Part shown: positions 26,681 through 36,050 of the stretch, piece by piece
Layout: the number at the start of each line of letters is the position of its first letter
Position numbering within the stretch: position 1 is the first letter of the stretch
DNA from: Bradyrhizobium oligotrophicum S58
GTDB lineage: Bacteria; Pseudomonadota; Alphaproteobacteria; Rhizobiales; Xanthobacteraceae
NCBI RefSeq assembly: GCF_000344805.1
Contig: NC_020453.1
Location: forward strand, 4,373,001-4,437,000
Length of the DNA stretch: 64,000 nt
Direction: 5' to 3'
Translations under genes and position numbers: made by a program
The notes under the pieces: generated by a model
The model's input: only the letters and a program-made list of their open reading frames with translations
Told to the model about the DNA's origin: nothing
Database searches by the model: none

Positions 26681-27199
26681 TTGGCGGTGGCAGCAACGCG
26701 CATCGTGCTGCGTGACCCGCGCTTGCGGCTGCGGTGTGCCGAGGTTGAGGACGAGCCGTTCCTGCGCGATCTGTTCAAGGCCGTCAAAGGCGCACAGTTC
26801 GCTGCCGGCGGTCTTCCGTCTGCGATGCTCGATCTGGTTTTGGCACAGCAGTACCAGGCACAGACCGCGGGATACGCCGCCCAATTTCCCACGGCGCAAT
26901 CGCTCCTCGTGCTGGAGGACGCCGCGCCGGTCGGCCGCCTTCTGCTCGACTGCCGTGCCGGGCGCTGGCACGTGGTCGACATCGCGCTGACGCCGGCCGT
27001 GCGCAATCGGGGTATCGGGCAGGGCGTGATGATGGGCGTCATTGCTGCGGCCCGGACGGAGGGCGCGCCAGCGGTAACGCTGACTATGTTGCGCACGAAT
27101 GCAGGCGCCAGACGGTTCTACGGCCGGCTCGGCTTTACCGAGGCGAGTGCCGATTCAACCGCCTCGCATCTGACGATGCACATCGTGACCGGCGGTTGA
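26681..27199 (+). CDS. GNAT-family N-acetyltransferase
   Basis: 172 residues from TTG 26681 (GTG 26687 is an alternative). GNAT landmarks are visible: the acetyl-CoA loop region RNRGIGQGVMMGVIAAAR (R/Q-x-x-G-x-G/A type), the preceding strand WHVVDIALTPAV, and the late NAGARRFYGRLGF helix. It would move an acetyl group to an amine on a small molecule or protein. Its place as last gene of the tail-collar operon suggests it modifies one of those proteins or their ligand, but this is only inferred. Confidence 0.87.
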   Translation: MAVAATRIVLRDPRLRLRCAEVEDEPFLRDLFKAVKGAQFAAGGLPSAMLDLVLAQQYQAQTAGYAAQFPTAQSLLVLEDAAPVGRLLLDCRAGRWHVVDIALTPAVRNRGIGQGVMMGVIAAARTEGAPAVTLTMLRTNAGARRFYGRLGFTEASADSTASHLTMHIVTGG

Positions 27200-27220
27200 T
27201 CGAAGGGCGTCTCCTGCGCG

Positions 27221-28177
27221 TCACGCGTCGGAAGGAGCGACATCGTTCAGGAACGCGATCAGCGCCGCATTCACCTCATCAGCACATTCCTGCTGGATCC
27301 AATGCCCAGCGCCCTCGATGATCAGCTTGCGCGTGAGATTCGGCAGCACGCGCTCCATCTCCTGAACGCGCTTGGCGCCGATCAGTCCGGTCACGACCGC
27401 ATCCTCGCTGCCGGCGATGAACAGCGCCGGTTGCCGGATCGGCGCATCCTGCCAGGGCGCGGTCAGCTCCCAGTTGCGATCGATATTGCGGTACCAGTTG
27501 AGGCCGCCGCGGAAACCGGAGGTCCGGTAGGCCGCGATGAAGTGTGCGAGGTCGGCCTCGCTCAGCCAGGGCGGCAGGGGAAGGTCAGGGTTCGCCTGGC
27601 CGAGGAATCCATTGTCGGGTGCGACGAACAGCGATTGCGGATCGGAGAAGCCGCGCGCCAGCATCGTGCGCATGGTCAGCATCACGTCGCGCTCGAACTC
27701 GGCTTCGGCGACGCCCGGCGTCTGAAAATACTGCCAGTAGAAGTTCTCGATGCCGCCGGCGCGGAGTGTGTCGAGCGGCCGGCCGCGGCCGCGGAACGGG
27801 GGCGGCACGCTCAGGCCCGCGACCGCCGTGAACACGTCCGGGCGGAACAGCGCCGCGTGCCAGGCCACCGGCGCGCCCCAGTCATGGCCGATGATCACGG
27901 CCTGGCGCTCGCCGAGCGCTCCGACCAGCCCCACCATGTCGCCGACGATGTCGAAGATCGTATAGGCGCCGATGTCGGCAGGCGCCTGCGAACCGCCGAA
28001 GCCGCGCATGTCGGGCGCCACGACCCGATAGCCCGCGGCGGCGAGTGCCGGAATCTGGTGCCGCCAGGAATAGGACAGTTCGGGCCAGCCGTGGCACAGC
28101 ACCACGAGTGGTCCTTCGCCCTGCTGGCGCACGAACAGCTCGATCCCATTCGCCTTGACGATCCCAGTCGATGACAC
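27221..28177 (-). CDS. Epoxide-hydrolase-like alpha/beta hydrolase
   Basis: About 318 residues from GTG 28177, chosen because it gives the usual short N-terminus and has GAGGG ten bases upstream; the frame is open for 32 more codons. Features: oxyanion motif HGWPELSYSWRHQ, nucleophile Asp in GHDWGAPVAW, a lid-domain Tyr in GGLNWYRN, and the catalytic His in GAGHWIQQE. Asp as nucleophile plus the lid Tyr fit soluble epoxide hydrolases or haloalkane dehalogenase relatives. It converges with the GNAT gene with 21 bases between stops. Confidence 0.88.
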   Translation of the reverse strand: MSSTGIVKANGIELFVRQQGEGPLVVLCHGWPELSYSWRHQIPALAAAGYRVVAPDMRGFGGSQAPADIGAYTIFDIVGDMVGLVGALGERQAVIIGHDWGAPVAWHAALFRPDVFTAVAGLSVPPPFRGRGRPLDTLRAGGIENFYWQYFQTPGVAEAEFERDVMLTMRTMLARGFSDPQSLFVAPDNGFLGQANPDLPLPPWLSEADLAHFIAAYRTSGFRGGLNWYRNIDRNWELTAPWQDAPIRQPALFIAGSEDAVVTGLIGAKRVQEMERVLPNLTRKLIIEGAGHWIQQECADEVNAALIAFLNDVAPSDA

Positions 28178-28343
28178 CGCTTCCACCCTCGATTTCTTGA
28201 TTTTGATTGTCGGTCCCGATCGACGTATCGCACCACGTGCGGGGCCATGCAAATCACGGGACAGCGGCCGCACCCGCTGGACTGCCGAGTTGTTTGCGCA
28301 CCGCCCAGCTGGTAGAATCCAAGCGCGTTCCAGAGCTTAGCCG

Positions 28344-29603
28344 ATGGATTTCATGACCTTACCGTTCCGCCGCGCCGGTTTCACGTCCGGACGGACGACG
28401 CGCGCGCTCATAGCCCTCGCGGCCGTGGTCGCCGTCGGCTGGAGCGGCATGCTCTACGCTGCCAACCAGAGCGTCCAGGGGGCACGGAAGGAGGACGGTG
28501 GCTTCGATGGCGATGCGCCGACCGCGATCCTGGTCGAGGCCAATAGCGGCAGCGTGCTGTTCGAGAAGAACGCCGACGAGCTCCGCGCGCCCTCCAGCAT
28601 GATGAAGCTGATGACGGCCGAGGTCGTGTTCAATGCCGTCAAGCAGGGCACGATCAAGCTCAACGACGAATACCGGATCAGCGAGAATGCCTGGCGCCGG
28701 GGCGGGGCGCCGGCCGGCGGCTCGACGATGTTTGCCGCGCTGAACAGCAAGGTGTCGGTCAGCGACCTCCTGTCCGGCGCGATCATCCAGAGTGGCAACG
28801 ACGCCTGCATCGCGCTCGCCGAGGGCATGGCCGGCAACGAGAAGATCTTCGCGGCCGACTACATGACCAAGCGGGCGCGCGAGCTCGGGCTGACCAAATC
28901 GACCTTTGCGAATTCCAACGGGCTGCCCGACCCCGGCAACAAGATGACCGTCCGCGAGCTTTCGATGCTCGCCCGCCACATCATCCTGGATTTCCCCGAG
29001 TTCTATAAGATCTTCGGCGAGAAGGAATTCACCTGGAACAAGATCCGGCAGCAGAATCGCAATCCCTTGCTGAACGCGATGGAAGGCGCCGACGGGCTCA
29101 AGACCGGGTTTACCAAGGAGGGCGGCTACGGCATGGTCGGCTCGGCCGTGCAGAACGGCACGCGGCTGATCGTGGTCGTCAATGGGCTCGAGGACCCCGA
29201 GGACCGCGCCACGGAAGCCAAGAAGATGCTGGAATGGGGCTTCCGCAACTTCGAGACCCGCACTCTGTTTGCAGCGGATCAGCCGGTCGGCTACGCCAAG
29301 GTGTTCGGCGGCGAGAGCCGCTCGGTGAAGCTGTCGAGCCCGGTGCCGCTCAAGGTGATGGTGCAGAAGAACGGCGGCGACAAGCTGATCGCGCGCATCG
29401 TGTATAGCGGCCCGGTCAAGGCTCCGGTCGAGCCCGGGCAGAAGGTCGGGGTTGTCAGGGTCTGGCGCGGCCCCAATATCGCCATGGAGGCCCCCGTCTA
29501 TGCTGCGGAGGCGGTGGGCAGGGGGTCCACGATGCGGCGCGCGATCGATGGGGCCAGCGAGCTCGTGATCGGGATGTTCCGCGCCGGAGCCGAGAAGCTC
29601 TAG
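28344..29603 (+). CDS. dacC: D-alanyl-D-alanine carboxypeptidase (PBP5/6 type)
   Basis: 419 residues, peptidase family S11. An N-terminal hydrophobic segment (ALIALAAVVAVGWSGMLYAA) serves as signal. Penicillin-binding motifs are SxxK (Ser85-Met-Met-Lys88), SGN (in IIQSGNDA) and KTG (GLKTGFT). The C-terminal part forms the beta-rich PBP5 domain and ends with a possible amphipathic membrane anchor (ASELVIGMFRAGAEKL). It trims the terminal D-Ala from peptidoglycan stem peptides in the periplasm. First gene of the operon to the MBL gene; the exact paralogue symbol (dacA, C, D or F) is uncertain. Confidence 0.92.
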   Translation: MDFMTLPFRRAGFTSGRTTRALIALAAVVAVGWSGMLYAANQSVQGARKEDGGFDGDAPTAILVEANSGSVLFEKNADELRAPSSMMKLMTAEVVFNAVKQGTIKLNDEYRISENAWRRGGAPAGGSTMFAALNSKVSVSDLLSGAIIQSGNDACIALAEGMAGNEKIFAADYMTKRARELGLTKSTFANSNGLPDPGNKMTVRELSMLARHIILDFPEFYKIFGEKEFTWNKIRQQNRNPLLNAMEGADGLKTGFTKEGGYGMVGSAVQNGTRLIVVVNGLEDPEDRATEAKKMLEWGFRNFETRTLFAADQPVGYAKVFGGESRSVKLSSPVPLKVMVQKNGGDKLIARIVYSGPVKAPVEPGQKVGVVRVWRGPNIAMEAPVYAAEAVGRGSTMRRAIDGASELVIGMFRAGAEKL

Positions 29604-29607
29604 AGAC

Positions 29608-30288
29608 ATGGCGGATTTAGCTTTGAAACGTGGTCCGGGCCGCGGTCGATTTGTCACCTTCGAGGGCGGCGAGGGCGCCGGAAAATCCACGCAGATCAAG
29701 CTGTTGGTGGATCGTCTGGAGAAGGAGGGTGTCCGCGTCGTCCTGACCCGTGAGCCCGGCGGCTCGCCGGGCGCCGAGATCATGCGCCACCTCGTGTTGT
29801 CCGGCATGGGCAAGCTGCTCGGTCCCGAGGCCGAGACGCTGCTGTTTGCGGCCGCCCGCGACGACCACGTGCGCAACGTGATTCTGCCGGCGCTGAACCA
29901 GGGCAGCTGGGTGCTGTGCGACCGCTTCTTCGATTCGACGCGGGCTTACCAGGGCAGCCAGGGCAAGGTCGCACCCGACGTGCTCAATGCGATGCAGCGG
30001 GTGACGATCGGCGATCTCAAGCCCGATCTGACCGTCATCCTGGACGTACCTGCCGATGTCGGGATGCAACGGGCGGCGGCCCGGCGTGGCGATGGCGCAC
30101 CCGATCGCTTCGAGGGCGAGGACCTCAAGTTCCATCAGGGGCTGCGCGAGGCCTTCCGCAAGATCGCGGCTGACGATCCCAAGCGTTGTGTCCTGATCGA
30201 CGCCACGGCGAGCGCCGATTCTGTCTCGCATATCGTCTGGGATGCGGTCCGCGAGCGCCTGTTCACGGCGGTGGCGGCAGCCTCATGA
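29608..30288 (+). CDS. tmk: Thymidylate kinase
   Basis: 226 residues. It phosphorylates dTMP to dTDP. P-loop EGGEGAGKST (19-28), the DR(E/F) region CDRFFDSTRAYQG and the LID-like segment RRGDGAPDRFEGEDLKFH are all visible. It starts four bases after the dac stop and its TGA overlaps the holB start (ATGA), as in the usual tmk-holB pair. Confidence 0.96.
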   Translation: MADLALKRGPGRGRFVTFEGGEGAGKSTQIKLLVDRLEKEGVRVVLTREPGGSPGAEIMRHLVLSGMGKLLGPEAETLLFAAARDDHVRNVILPALNQGSWVLCDRFFDSTRAYQGSQGKVAPDVLNAMQRVTIGDLKPDLTVILDVPADVGMQRAAARRGDGAPDRFEGEDLKFHQGLREAFRKIAADDPKRCVLIDATASADSVSHIVWDAVRERLFTAVAAAS

Positions 30289-31325
30289 GCGCGCGCAAGG
30301 TCGAGCCCGAGATCGCGGTCCGTCATCCGCGCGAGACCAGCGCCTTGTTCGGGCATCACGAGGCCGAGGCCGCGCTGCTTTCGGCCTATCGCAGCGGGCG
30401 GATGGCGCATGCCTGGCTGATCGGCGGCCCCCAGGGCATTGGCAAGGCGACGCTGGCCTATCGCATGGCGCGCTTCGTGCTGGCGCACCGCGATCCCGCG
30501 TCCGCCACGGTCCGGGCTGCCAATTCACTCCATGTCGATCCGGACGACCATGTCGCGCGGCTGATCGCCTCCGAGGCGCATGGTGGTCTGCTGACCTTGG
30601 AGCGCTCCGCCAACGACAAGGGCGTGCTGCGCACGGTCATCACCGTCGACGAGACCCGCGAGACGATCTCCTTCTTCGGCTCCACCGCCGCCGTCGAGGG
30701 CTGGCGGGTGTGCATCGTCGACACTGTCGACGAGCTCAATCCCAACGCCGCCAACGCGCTGCTCAAGATCCTCGAGGAACCGCCGCAGCAATCGCTGTTC
30801 CTGCTGGTCAGCCACGCGCCGGCGCGGGTGCTTGCCACCATCAAGTCGCGCTGCCGAAGGCTTTCGCTGCGGGCGCTGACGACCGAGGACGTCGTCAGGG
30901 CTGCGGCCGAGGCCACCGGCATGGATGCGGCCGATCCGGCCCTGCGCGAGGCGGCCGCGGCTTCCGAGGGCAGCGTCGCGCGGACCTTGATGCTGCTGGG
31001 CGGCGACGGCCTGCAACTCCAGACCCGGACCGCGGCACTGCTCGCGACCCTGCCGCGGATCGACCCGGGCGAACTGCATGCCCTGGGCGATTCGCTCGGC
31101 ACCAGCGACCGCGTGGCGCTGGCGAGCTTCCTCGACAGCATCGAGCGCTGGGTCGCGGACCGGCTGCGCACTGACGATCCCAGCGCGGAACTGCCGCGCC
31201 TTGCACGGCTGGCGGAGGTATGGGAAAAGATCGTCCGCGCCGCGCGCGACACCGAATCCTATAATCTGGAGCGAAAACCGCTGGTTTTCTCGGTGTTCGG
31301 GATGCTCGCCGAAGCCACGCGGTAA
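30285..31325 (+). CDS. holB: DNA polymerase III subunit delta'
   Basis: 346 residues from the ATG at 30285 inside the ATGA overlap with tmk. It is a clamp-loader subunit of the AAA+ type: [14 protein letters not shown] near residue 47, [23 protein letters not shown] (the sensor/SRC-like region), and [18 protein letters not shown]. No zinc-binding Cys cluster is seen in the region where E. coli delta' has one. It helps load the beta clamp at the replication fork. Confidence 0.95.
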   Translation: MSARKVEPEIAVRHPRETSALFGHHEAEAALLSAYRSGRMAHAWLIGGPQGIGKATLAYRMARFVLAHRDPASATVRAANSLHVDPDDHVARLIASEAHGGLLTLERSANDKGVLRTVITVDETRETISFFGSTAAVEGWRVCIVDTVDELNPNAANALLKILEEPPQQSLFLLVSHAPARVLATIKSRCRRLSLRALTTEDVVRAAAEATGMDAADPALREAAAASEGSVARTLMLLGGDGLQLQTRTAALLATLPRIDPGELHALGDSLGTSDRVALASFLDSIERWVADRLRTDDPSAELPRLARLAEVWEKIVRAARDTESYNLERKPLVFSVFGMLAEATR

Positions 31326-31407
31326 CCGCGCCGACCATCATCCCGGGATCATCGGAATCAGTACTCGTTCGGAATCTCCGTCCGACGTCGTCAAAGAGGA
31401 ATTTGCC

Positions 31408-33558
31408 GTGGCCAAGGCCAGCAAGACAACCGTGAAGAAGGGCAAGCCGGCGGGCAAGAGCGCCGCGAAGAAGGCTGCCGGCAAGGCGCCCGCGAAGGCC
31501 AAGGCCAGCACGACCAAAGCCAAGGCGAAGGCAGCGAAGGACAAGGACGCCAAGACGAAGGTGACCAAGACGAAGGTGACCAAGACGAAGGCGACCAAGG
31601 CGAAGGCTGCCAAAGCCAAGACGGCGTCGGCGACAGCCAACGGCAAAGCACCAAAGGCCAAAGCGACCAAGGGCATCGCCAAAAAGGCTGTGAAGGCGCC
31701 TGCCAAGAAGGCCGCTGCAAAGCCTGCAGCGCCACCGGCCAAGAAGGTGGCGGCGAGGCCCGCCGCAACGAGCAAGCCCGCGGCTGCAAAGAAACCGGCA
31801 GCAACGAAACAGCCTGCCGTGCCGAAGAAGGCTGCGCCCGCCGCCGCTGAACCGTCGAAGCCGTCAAGCGCCGCAAAGCCGAAGGCGCCGCGCCGGCCGA
31901 AGGTCGAGACCGCGACTGTTGTCGAGATCGAGATGACCGAGATCGACATCGTGGAGGTCGAACTTCCCGAGAACGCGGAAGCTGCTGCTGCTCCCGTCGC
32001 AGCAGCGCCGGTCGACAACAACACCTTCTACGTCACCACAGCGATCGCCTATCCCAACGGCAACCCGCATATCGGTCACGCCTATGAGGCGATCGCGACC
32101 GATGCGATCGCGCGCTTTGCGCGGCTCGACGGCAAGGACGTGTTCTTCCTGACCGGCACAGACGAGCACGGCTTGAAGATGGTGCAGACGGCGCAGAACG
32201 AGGGCCTGACGCCGTCGGAGCTCGCGACCCGCAATGCCGGCCGCTTCCGCGAGATGGACGAGCGGCTGAACGTCTCGTTCGACCGCTTCATCCGCACCAC
32301 CGAGCCCGCGCATCACAACTCGGTGCAGGCGATCTGGAATCGCATGCATCAAAACGGCGATATCTACGCCGACACCTATGCCGGCTGGTACTCGGTGCGC
32401 GACGAGGCCTATTACGCCGAGGACGAGACCGTCGTCGGCACTGACGATGTCCGCCGCGGTCCGCAGGGCACGCCGGTGGAGTGGGTCGAGGAGAAGAGCT
32501 ACTTCTTCCGCCTGTCGGCCTATCAGGACAGGCTGCTCGCGCTCTATGAGAGCCAGCCGGATTTCATCGGGCCGGATGCACGCCGTAACGAGATCATCAG
32601 CTTCGTCAAAGGCGGACTGAAGGACCTCTCGATCTCGCGCACCACCTTCGACTGGGGCGTCCGCGTGCCCCACGACGAGGAGCACGTGATGTATGTCTGG
32701 GTCGACGCGCTCACCAACTACATCACGGGCGTCGGCTTTCCCGACGAGAGCGATGCGAACTGGAAGTACTGGCCGGCCGACGTGCACGTCATCGGCAAGG
32801 ACATCATCCGCTTCCACGCGGTGTTCTGGCCGGCGTTCCTGATCTCGGCCGGCGTGCCCGTGCCGAAGCGGGTCTACGCCCATGGCTTCCTGTTCAACAG
32901 GGGCGAGAAGATGTCGAAATCGGTCGGCAACGTCGTCGATCCGTTTACGCTCGCCGACCAGTATGGTGTCGACCAGCTGCGCTATTTCTTCCTGCGCGAG
33001 GTGCCGTTCGGCCAGGACGGCAACTACAATCACGAGGCCATCGTCGCGCGCATCAATGCCGATCTCGCCAACGACCTCGGCAATCTCGCGCAGCGTTCGC
33101 TGTCGATGATCACGAAGCAGCTTGGCGGCCTGCTGCCGGAGCCGGGCGAGTTCTCGGCCAACGACAAGGCGATCCTGGCCGAGGCCGATGCGATGATCGG
33201 CGCGGCGCGGAAAGCCATGGCGACGCAGCAGATCCACCAATGGCTCAATGCCGTGTGGTCGGTCGTGGCCGAGGCCAACCGTTATTTCGCGGGCGAGGCG
33301 CCGTGGGCGTTGGCCAAGACCGATCCGGCGCGCCAGCACACGGTGCTCTACGTCACCGCCGAGGTGATCCGGCAGGTCGCGATCCTGACCCAGCCGGTGA
33401 TGCCCGCGGCCTCGGCGAAGCTGCTCGATAGCCTGGGGATCCCCGAGGACGAGCGGACCTTTGCGTGGCTCGGCGGCGAGGTCCGGATCGTGGCAGGCAC
33501 GCAACTGCCGGCGCCGCAGGCGGTGTTCCCGCGCTACATCGAGCCGACGGCGGCGTGA
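31408..33558 (+). CDS. metG: Methionyl-tRNA synthetase with a histone-H1-like N-terminal extension
   Basis: 716 residues from GTG 31408, which has AAAGAGG about ten bases upstream. Residues about 2-170 are almost only Lys, Ala, Pro and Thr, like the tail of histone H1, with short tandem KTKVT units. An acidic segment follows ([21 protein letters not shown]). The catalytic core begins near residue 203 ([25 protein letters not shown] motif). KMSKS is encoded at 32908-32922. The core lacks the zinc-finger Cys residues, as in the short bacterial MetG type. A later start inside the acidic segment (ATG 31933) would remove the basic tail. Confidence 0.93.
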   Translation: MAKASKTTVKKGKPAGKSAAKKAAGKAPAKAKASTTKAKAKAAKDKDAKTKVTKTKVTKTKATKAKAAKAKTASATANGKAPKAKATKGIAKKAVKAPAKKAAAKPAAPPAKKVAARPAATSKPAAAKKPAATKQPAVPKKAAPAAAEPSKPSSAAKPKAPRRPKVETATVVEIEMTEIDIVEVELPENAEAAAAPVAAAPVDNNTFYVTTAIAYPNGNPHIGHAYEAIATDAIARFARLDGKDVFFLTGTDEHGLKMVQTAQNEGLTPSELATRNAGRFREMDERLNVSFDRFIRTTEPAHHNSVQAIWNRMHQNGDIYADTYAGWYSVRDEAYYAEDETVVGTDDVRRGPQGTPVEWVEEKSYFFRLSAYQDRLLALYESQPDFIGPDARRNEIISFVKGGLKDLSISRTTFDWGVRVPHDEEHVMYVWVDALTNYITGVGFPDESDANWKYWPADVHVIGKDIIRFHAVFWPAFLISAGVPVPKRVYAHGFLFNRGEKMSKSVGNVVDPFTLADQYGVDQLRYFFLREVPFGQDGNYNHEAIVARINADLANDLGNLAQRSLSMITKQLGGLLPEPGEFSANDKAILAEADAMIGAARKAMATQQIHQWLNAVWSVVAEANRYFAGEAPWALAKTDPARQHTVLYVTAEVIRQVAILTQPVMPAASAKLLDSLGIPEDERTFAWLGGEVRIVAGTQLPAPQAVFPRYIEPTAA

Positions 33559-34349
33559 TGCTGGTCGACAGCCATTGCCATCTGGATTTTCCGGATTTTG
33601 CCGAGGATCTGGACGGCATCGTCACGCGTGCCGCCGCGGCTGGAGTGGGCCGCCTAGTGACAATCTCGACGCGGGTGCGCAGGCTGCCCGAGTTGCTCGC
33701 GATCGCCGAGCGTTTCGACAACGTCTACTGCTCGGTCGGCACCCATCCGCACAATGCGGATGAGGAGGATGGCATCGCGGCCGAGGAGTTGATCGCGCTG
33801 ACCAGCCATCCGAAAGTGGTCGCGCTCGGCGAAGCCGGGCTCGATAACTTCTACGACCATGGCTCCAAGGACGCCCAGGAGCGGGGTTTCCACGCTCACA
33901 TCGCTGCGGCCCGCGCGACCGGCCTGCCGTTGGTGATCCACACCCGCGAGGCCGACGAGCAGTGCGGCCGCATCCTCGAGCAGGAGATGGCGCAGGGACG
34001 TTTCCAGGCCGTGCTGCATTGCTACACCGGCGGACGCGAGCTGGCGATGAAGGCGATCGACCTCGGACTGCACATCTCGTTCACGGGCATCGTGACGTTC
34101 AAGAAATCGGACGCACTTCGCGCGCTTGCCGCCGAGGTGCCGGCCGATCGCATCATGGTCGAGACCGACGCCCCGTATCTCGCGCCCGGCAAGTTCCGCG
34201 GCAAGCGCAACGAGCCGGCCTATGTGGTCGAGACCGCCAAGGTGCTGGCGGAAGCGCGCGGCGTCTCGTTCGAGGAGTTCTCGCGCCAGACCACCGAGAC
34301 CTTCTTCAAGCTGTTTTCCAAGGTGCCCCGGCCCGAGGTGCTGGCATGA
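33558..34349 (+). CDS. tatD: TatD-family metal-dependent hydrolase
   Basis: 263 residues from the ATG at 33558, overlapping the metG TGA by one base. TIM-barrel nuclease motifs are present: [12 protein letters not shown] (HxH metal site), GEAGLDNFYD, LVIHTREAD, VLHCYTGG, VETDAPYLAP. TatD proteins are DNases or deaminating nucleases acting in DNA repair or RNA turnover. The metG-tatD-MBL order is common in alphaproteobacteria. Confidence 0.95.
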   Translation: MLVDSHCHLDFPDFAEDLDGIVTRAAAAGVGRLVTISTRVRRLPELLAIAERFDNVYCSVGTHPHNADEEDGIAAEELIALTSHPKVVALGEAGLDNFYDHGSKDAQERGFHAHIAAARATGLPLVIHTREADEQCGRILEQEMAQGRFQAVLHCYTGGRELAMKAIDLGLHISFTGIVTFKKSDALRALAAEVPADRIMVETDAPYLAPGKFRGKRNEPAYVVETAKVLAEARGVSFEEFSRQTTETFFKLFSKVPRPEVLA

Positions 34350-35146
34350 CGCTGACGCTCACCATCCTCGGCTGCGGCTCTTCGGCGGGCGTGCCGCGCC
34401 CGGCGCTGGGGTGGGGCGCCTGCGATCCCAACAATCCCAGGAATCGTCGCCGGCGCTGCTCGCTGCTGGCCGAGCGCCGTGGGCCGCATGGCGTGACGCG
34501 CGTCGTGATCGACACTTCACCTGATCTGCGCGAACAGCTGATCGACACTGAGGTCGATCATATCGATGCGGTGTTCCTGACCCATGAGCATGCCGACCAG
34601 ACCCACGGCATCGACGACCTGCGCTCGGTGGTCATGCACCAACGGCGGCGCATTCCGGTCTACCTGAACCAGTCGACCGCCAAGGACATCATGCATAGGT
34701 TCTCCTATTGCTTCGTGTCGCCTGCGGGCAGCGACTATCCGCCGATCCTGACCCAGCATGCGATCGAGGCCGGCGAGACCCAGGCGGTGGAAGGCAAGGG
34801 CGGCGAGATGAAGCTGACCGCGTTCCTGGTCCAGCACGGCAACATTCCCGCGCTGGGCTATCGCATCGGCAACGCCGCCTACACGCCGGACCTCAACGAC
34901 ATCCCGGAGGAGAGCTGGGGCGCGCTGGAGGATCTCGATCTCTGGATCGTCGACGGCCTGCGCCCCGCCTCGCATCCCAGGCATTTTTCGGTCAACGACG
35001 CACTGGCCTGGATCGAGCGCTTCAAGCCGAAGCGCGCGGTCATCACCAACATGACCGCCGATCTCGACTACGAGGTGCTGCGCCAGAGCCTGCCGGAGGG
35101 CGTGGTCCCGGCGTATGACGGGATGCGGCTGGAGCTGACTGCGTAG
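34346..35146 (+). CDS. MBL-fold phosphodiesterase, PhnP-like
   Basis: 266 residues from the ATG at 34346, in an ATGA overlap with tatD. It has the N-terminal pattern LTLTILGCGSSAGVPRP and the metal motif LTHEHADQTHGIDDLR. The last His of the usual HxHxDH is Gln here, a variant I recall as normal in this subgroup. Later metal-ligand candidates lie in VQHGNIPALGYR and LDLWIVDGLRP. It probably cleaves cyclic phosphodiesters (PhnP relatives), and is the last gene of the operon. Its stop codon lies inside a repeat arm. Confidence 0.9.
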   Translation: MTLTLTILGCGSSAGVPRPALGWGACDPNNPRNRRRRCSLLAERRGPHGVTRVVIDTSPDLREQLIDTEVDHIDAVFLTHEHADQTHGIDDLRSVVMHQRRRIPVYLNQSTAKDIMHRFSYCFVSPAGSDYPPILTQHAIEAGETQAVEGKGGEMKLTAFLVQHGNIPALGYRIGNAAYTPDLNDIPEESWGALEDLDLWIVDGLRPASHPRHFSVNDALAWIERFKPKRAVITNMTADLDYEVLRQSLPEGVVPAYDGMRLELTA

Positions 35147-35278
35147 GGTGGGCAAGGCGCGGACATGCTCTGGCCCCTTGCGAAGTCGCCATGGTGCGTG
35201 CCCACCATCTTGCTGATGAATTTGCCGGCGGACGGTGGGCACGCGCCGCCTGACGGCGCGCTTTGCCCACCCTACGCA
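35141..35278. repeat. Intergenic inverted repeat (tagggtgggcaa type)
   Basis: The arms are gcgtagggtgggcaaggcgc (35141-35160) and its near complement gcgcgctttgcccaccctacgc (35256-35278), about 95 bases apart. A second, smaller match (gtgcccacc / ggtgggcac) lies inside. The left arm supplies the TAG stop of the MBL gene. Confidence 0.75.
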
Positions 35279-35318
35279 GCAACTGTCATTTACGCGAACT
35301 AACAAGGAGCAGCTTGCC

Positions 35319-35948
35319 ATGCTGTCGCTGTTCTTCGAGGTCGAGGTCAAGCCGGGACGGCTCGACCAGTATCTGCAGCTCGCCGCCGCGCTGCGGCCCG
35401 AGCTCGACGCGCTCGGCGGCTGCCTGTTCCTCGACCGCTTCAGGAGCCTGTCGCGCGACAATCTGATCCTGTCCTACCAGATCTGGCAGGATGAGGGCGC
35501 CATGACCGCCTGGCGCGTCCACGCCCATCACCACGACATCCAGACGCTGGGCCGCGACAAGGTGTTCTCCGACTATCGTCTGCGCGTCGCCGAGCTGGTC
35601 CATGAGGTCAGGCCGGGGCAGGCGGCCTGGACGCCGGAGCGGCGCGGGACGTACAATGATCCGACGCGGCGTGCGCCGACTTATGTGCTGGTGGTCGAGA
35701 CCGCGGCGCAACAGCTGAGCATCGCGGCGGATCTGCCGGTCGCGAGCTTCTCCAGCGTCTATCGCGAGGGCCGCTTCGCGCATCTGATCGAGCTGCCGGA
35801 CGAGGCGACCGGCGTGGCGTTGAGCATGCGACTTCTCACCGAACCCGGCGCTGACAACATCCGCGTCGTCGAGATCACCCGCGACTACGGCATGTACGAC
35901 CGCCGCGAGGCGCCGCAGTACTATCCGGAGAAGAGCAGACATTTGTAG
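35319..35948 (+). CDS. Antibiotic-biosynthesis-monooxygenase (ABM) domain protein
   Basis: 209 residues from the ATG at 35319 (AAGGAG ten bases upstream). The N-terminal roughly 95 residues fit the ABM dimeric alpha/beta-barrel fold: LFFEVEVKPGRLDQYLQLA, GGCLFLDRFRS, ILSYQIWQDEGAM, WRVHAHHHD. A second ferredoxin-like half follows (TYVLVVETAAQQ to VVEITRDYGMYD). ABM proteins oxidise quinols or haem-like compounds, or bind small aromatics. It lies between two intergenic repeats, alone on its strand. Confidence 0.82.
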   Translation: MLSLFFEVEVKPGRLDQYLQLAAALRPELDALGGCLFLDRFRSLSRDNLILSYQIWQDEGAMTAWRVHAHHHDIQTLGRDKVFSDYRLRVAELVHEVRPGQAAWTPERRGTYNDPTRRAPTYVLVVETAAQQLSIAADLPVASFSSVYREGRFAHLIELPDEATGVALSMRLLTEPGADNIRVVEITRDYGMYDRREAPQYYPEKSRHL

Positions 35949-35951
35949 CTT

Positions 35952-36025
35952 CGTCATTGCGAGCGAAGCGAAGCAATCCAGGGCGAGCGGGGACTCTGGA
36001 TTGCTTCGCTTCGCTCGCAATGACG
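35952..36025. repeat. Near-perfect 30-bp intergenic inverted repeat
   Basis: Left arm 35952-35981 begins cgtcattgcgagcgaagcga. Its exact reverse complement lies at 35996-36025, with a 14-base loop. It lies between two convergent genes. The form is a long REP-like palindrome; without a T-run it is not a standard terminator, but the transcripts from both sides would fold strongly. Confidence 0.85.
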
Positions 36026-36050
36026 GCTTAATTGATATCCTGCCTCTCAG

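Noticed and set aside
35952..36025. Classic bidirectional terminator
   Set aside because: The 30-bp stem is strong but has no T-run on either side; it fits a REP-like palindrome better, though it may still affect transcript ends.
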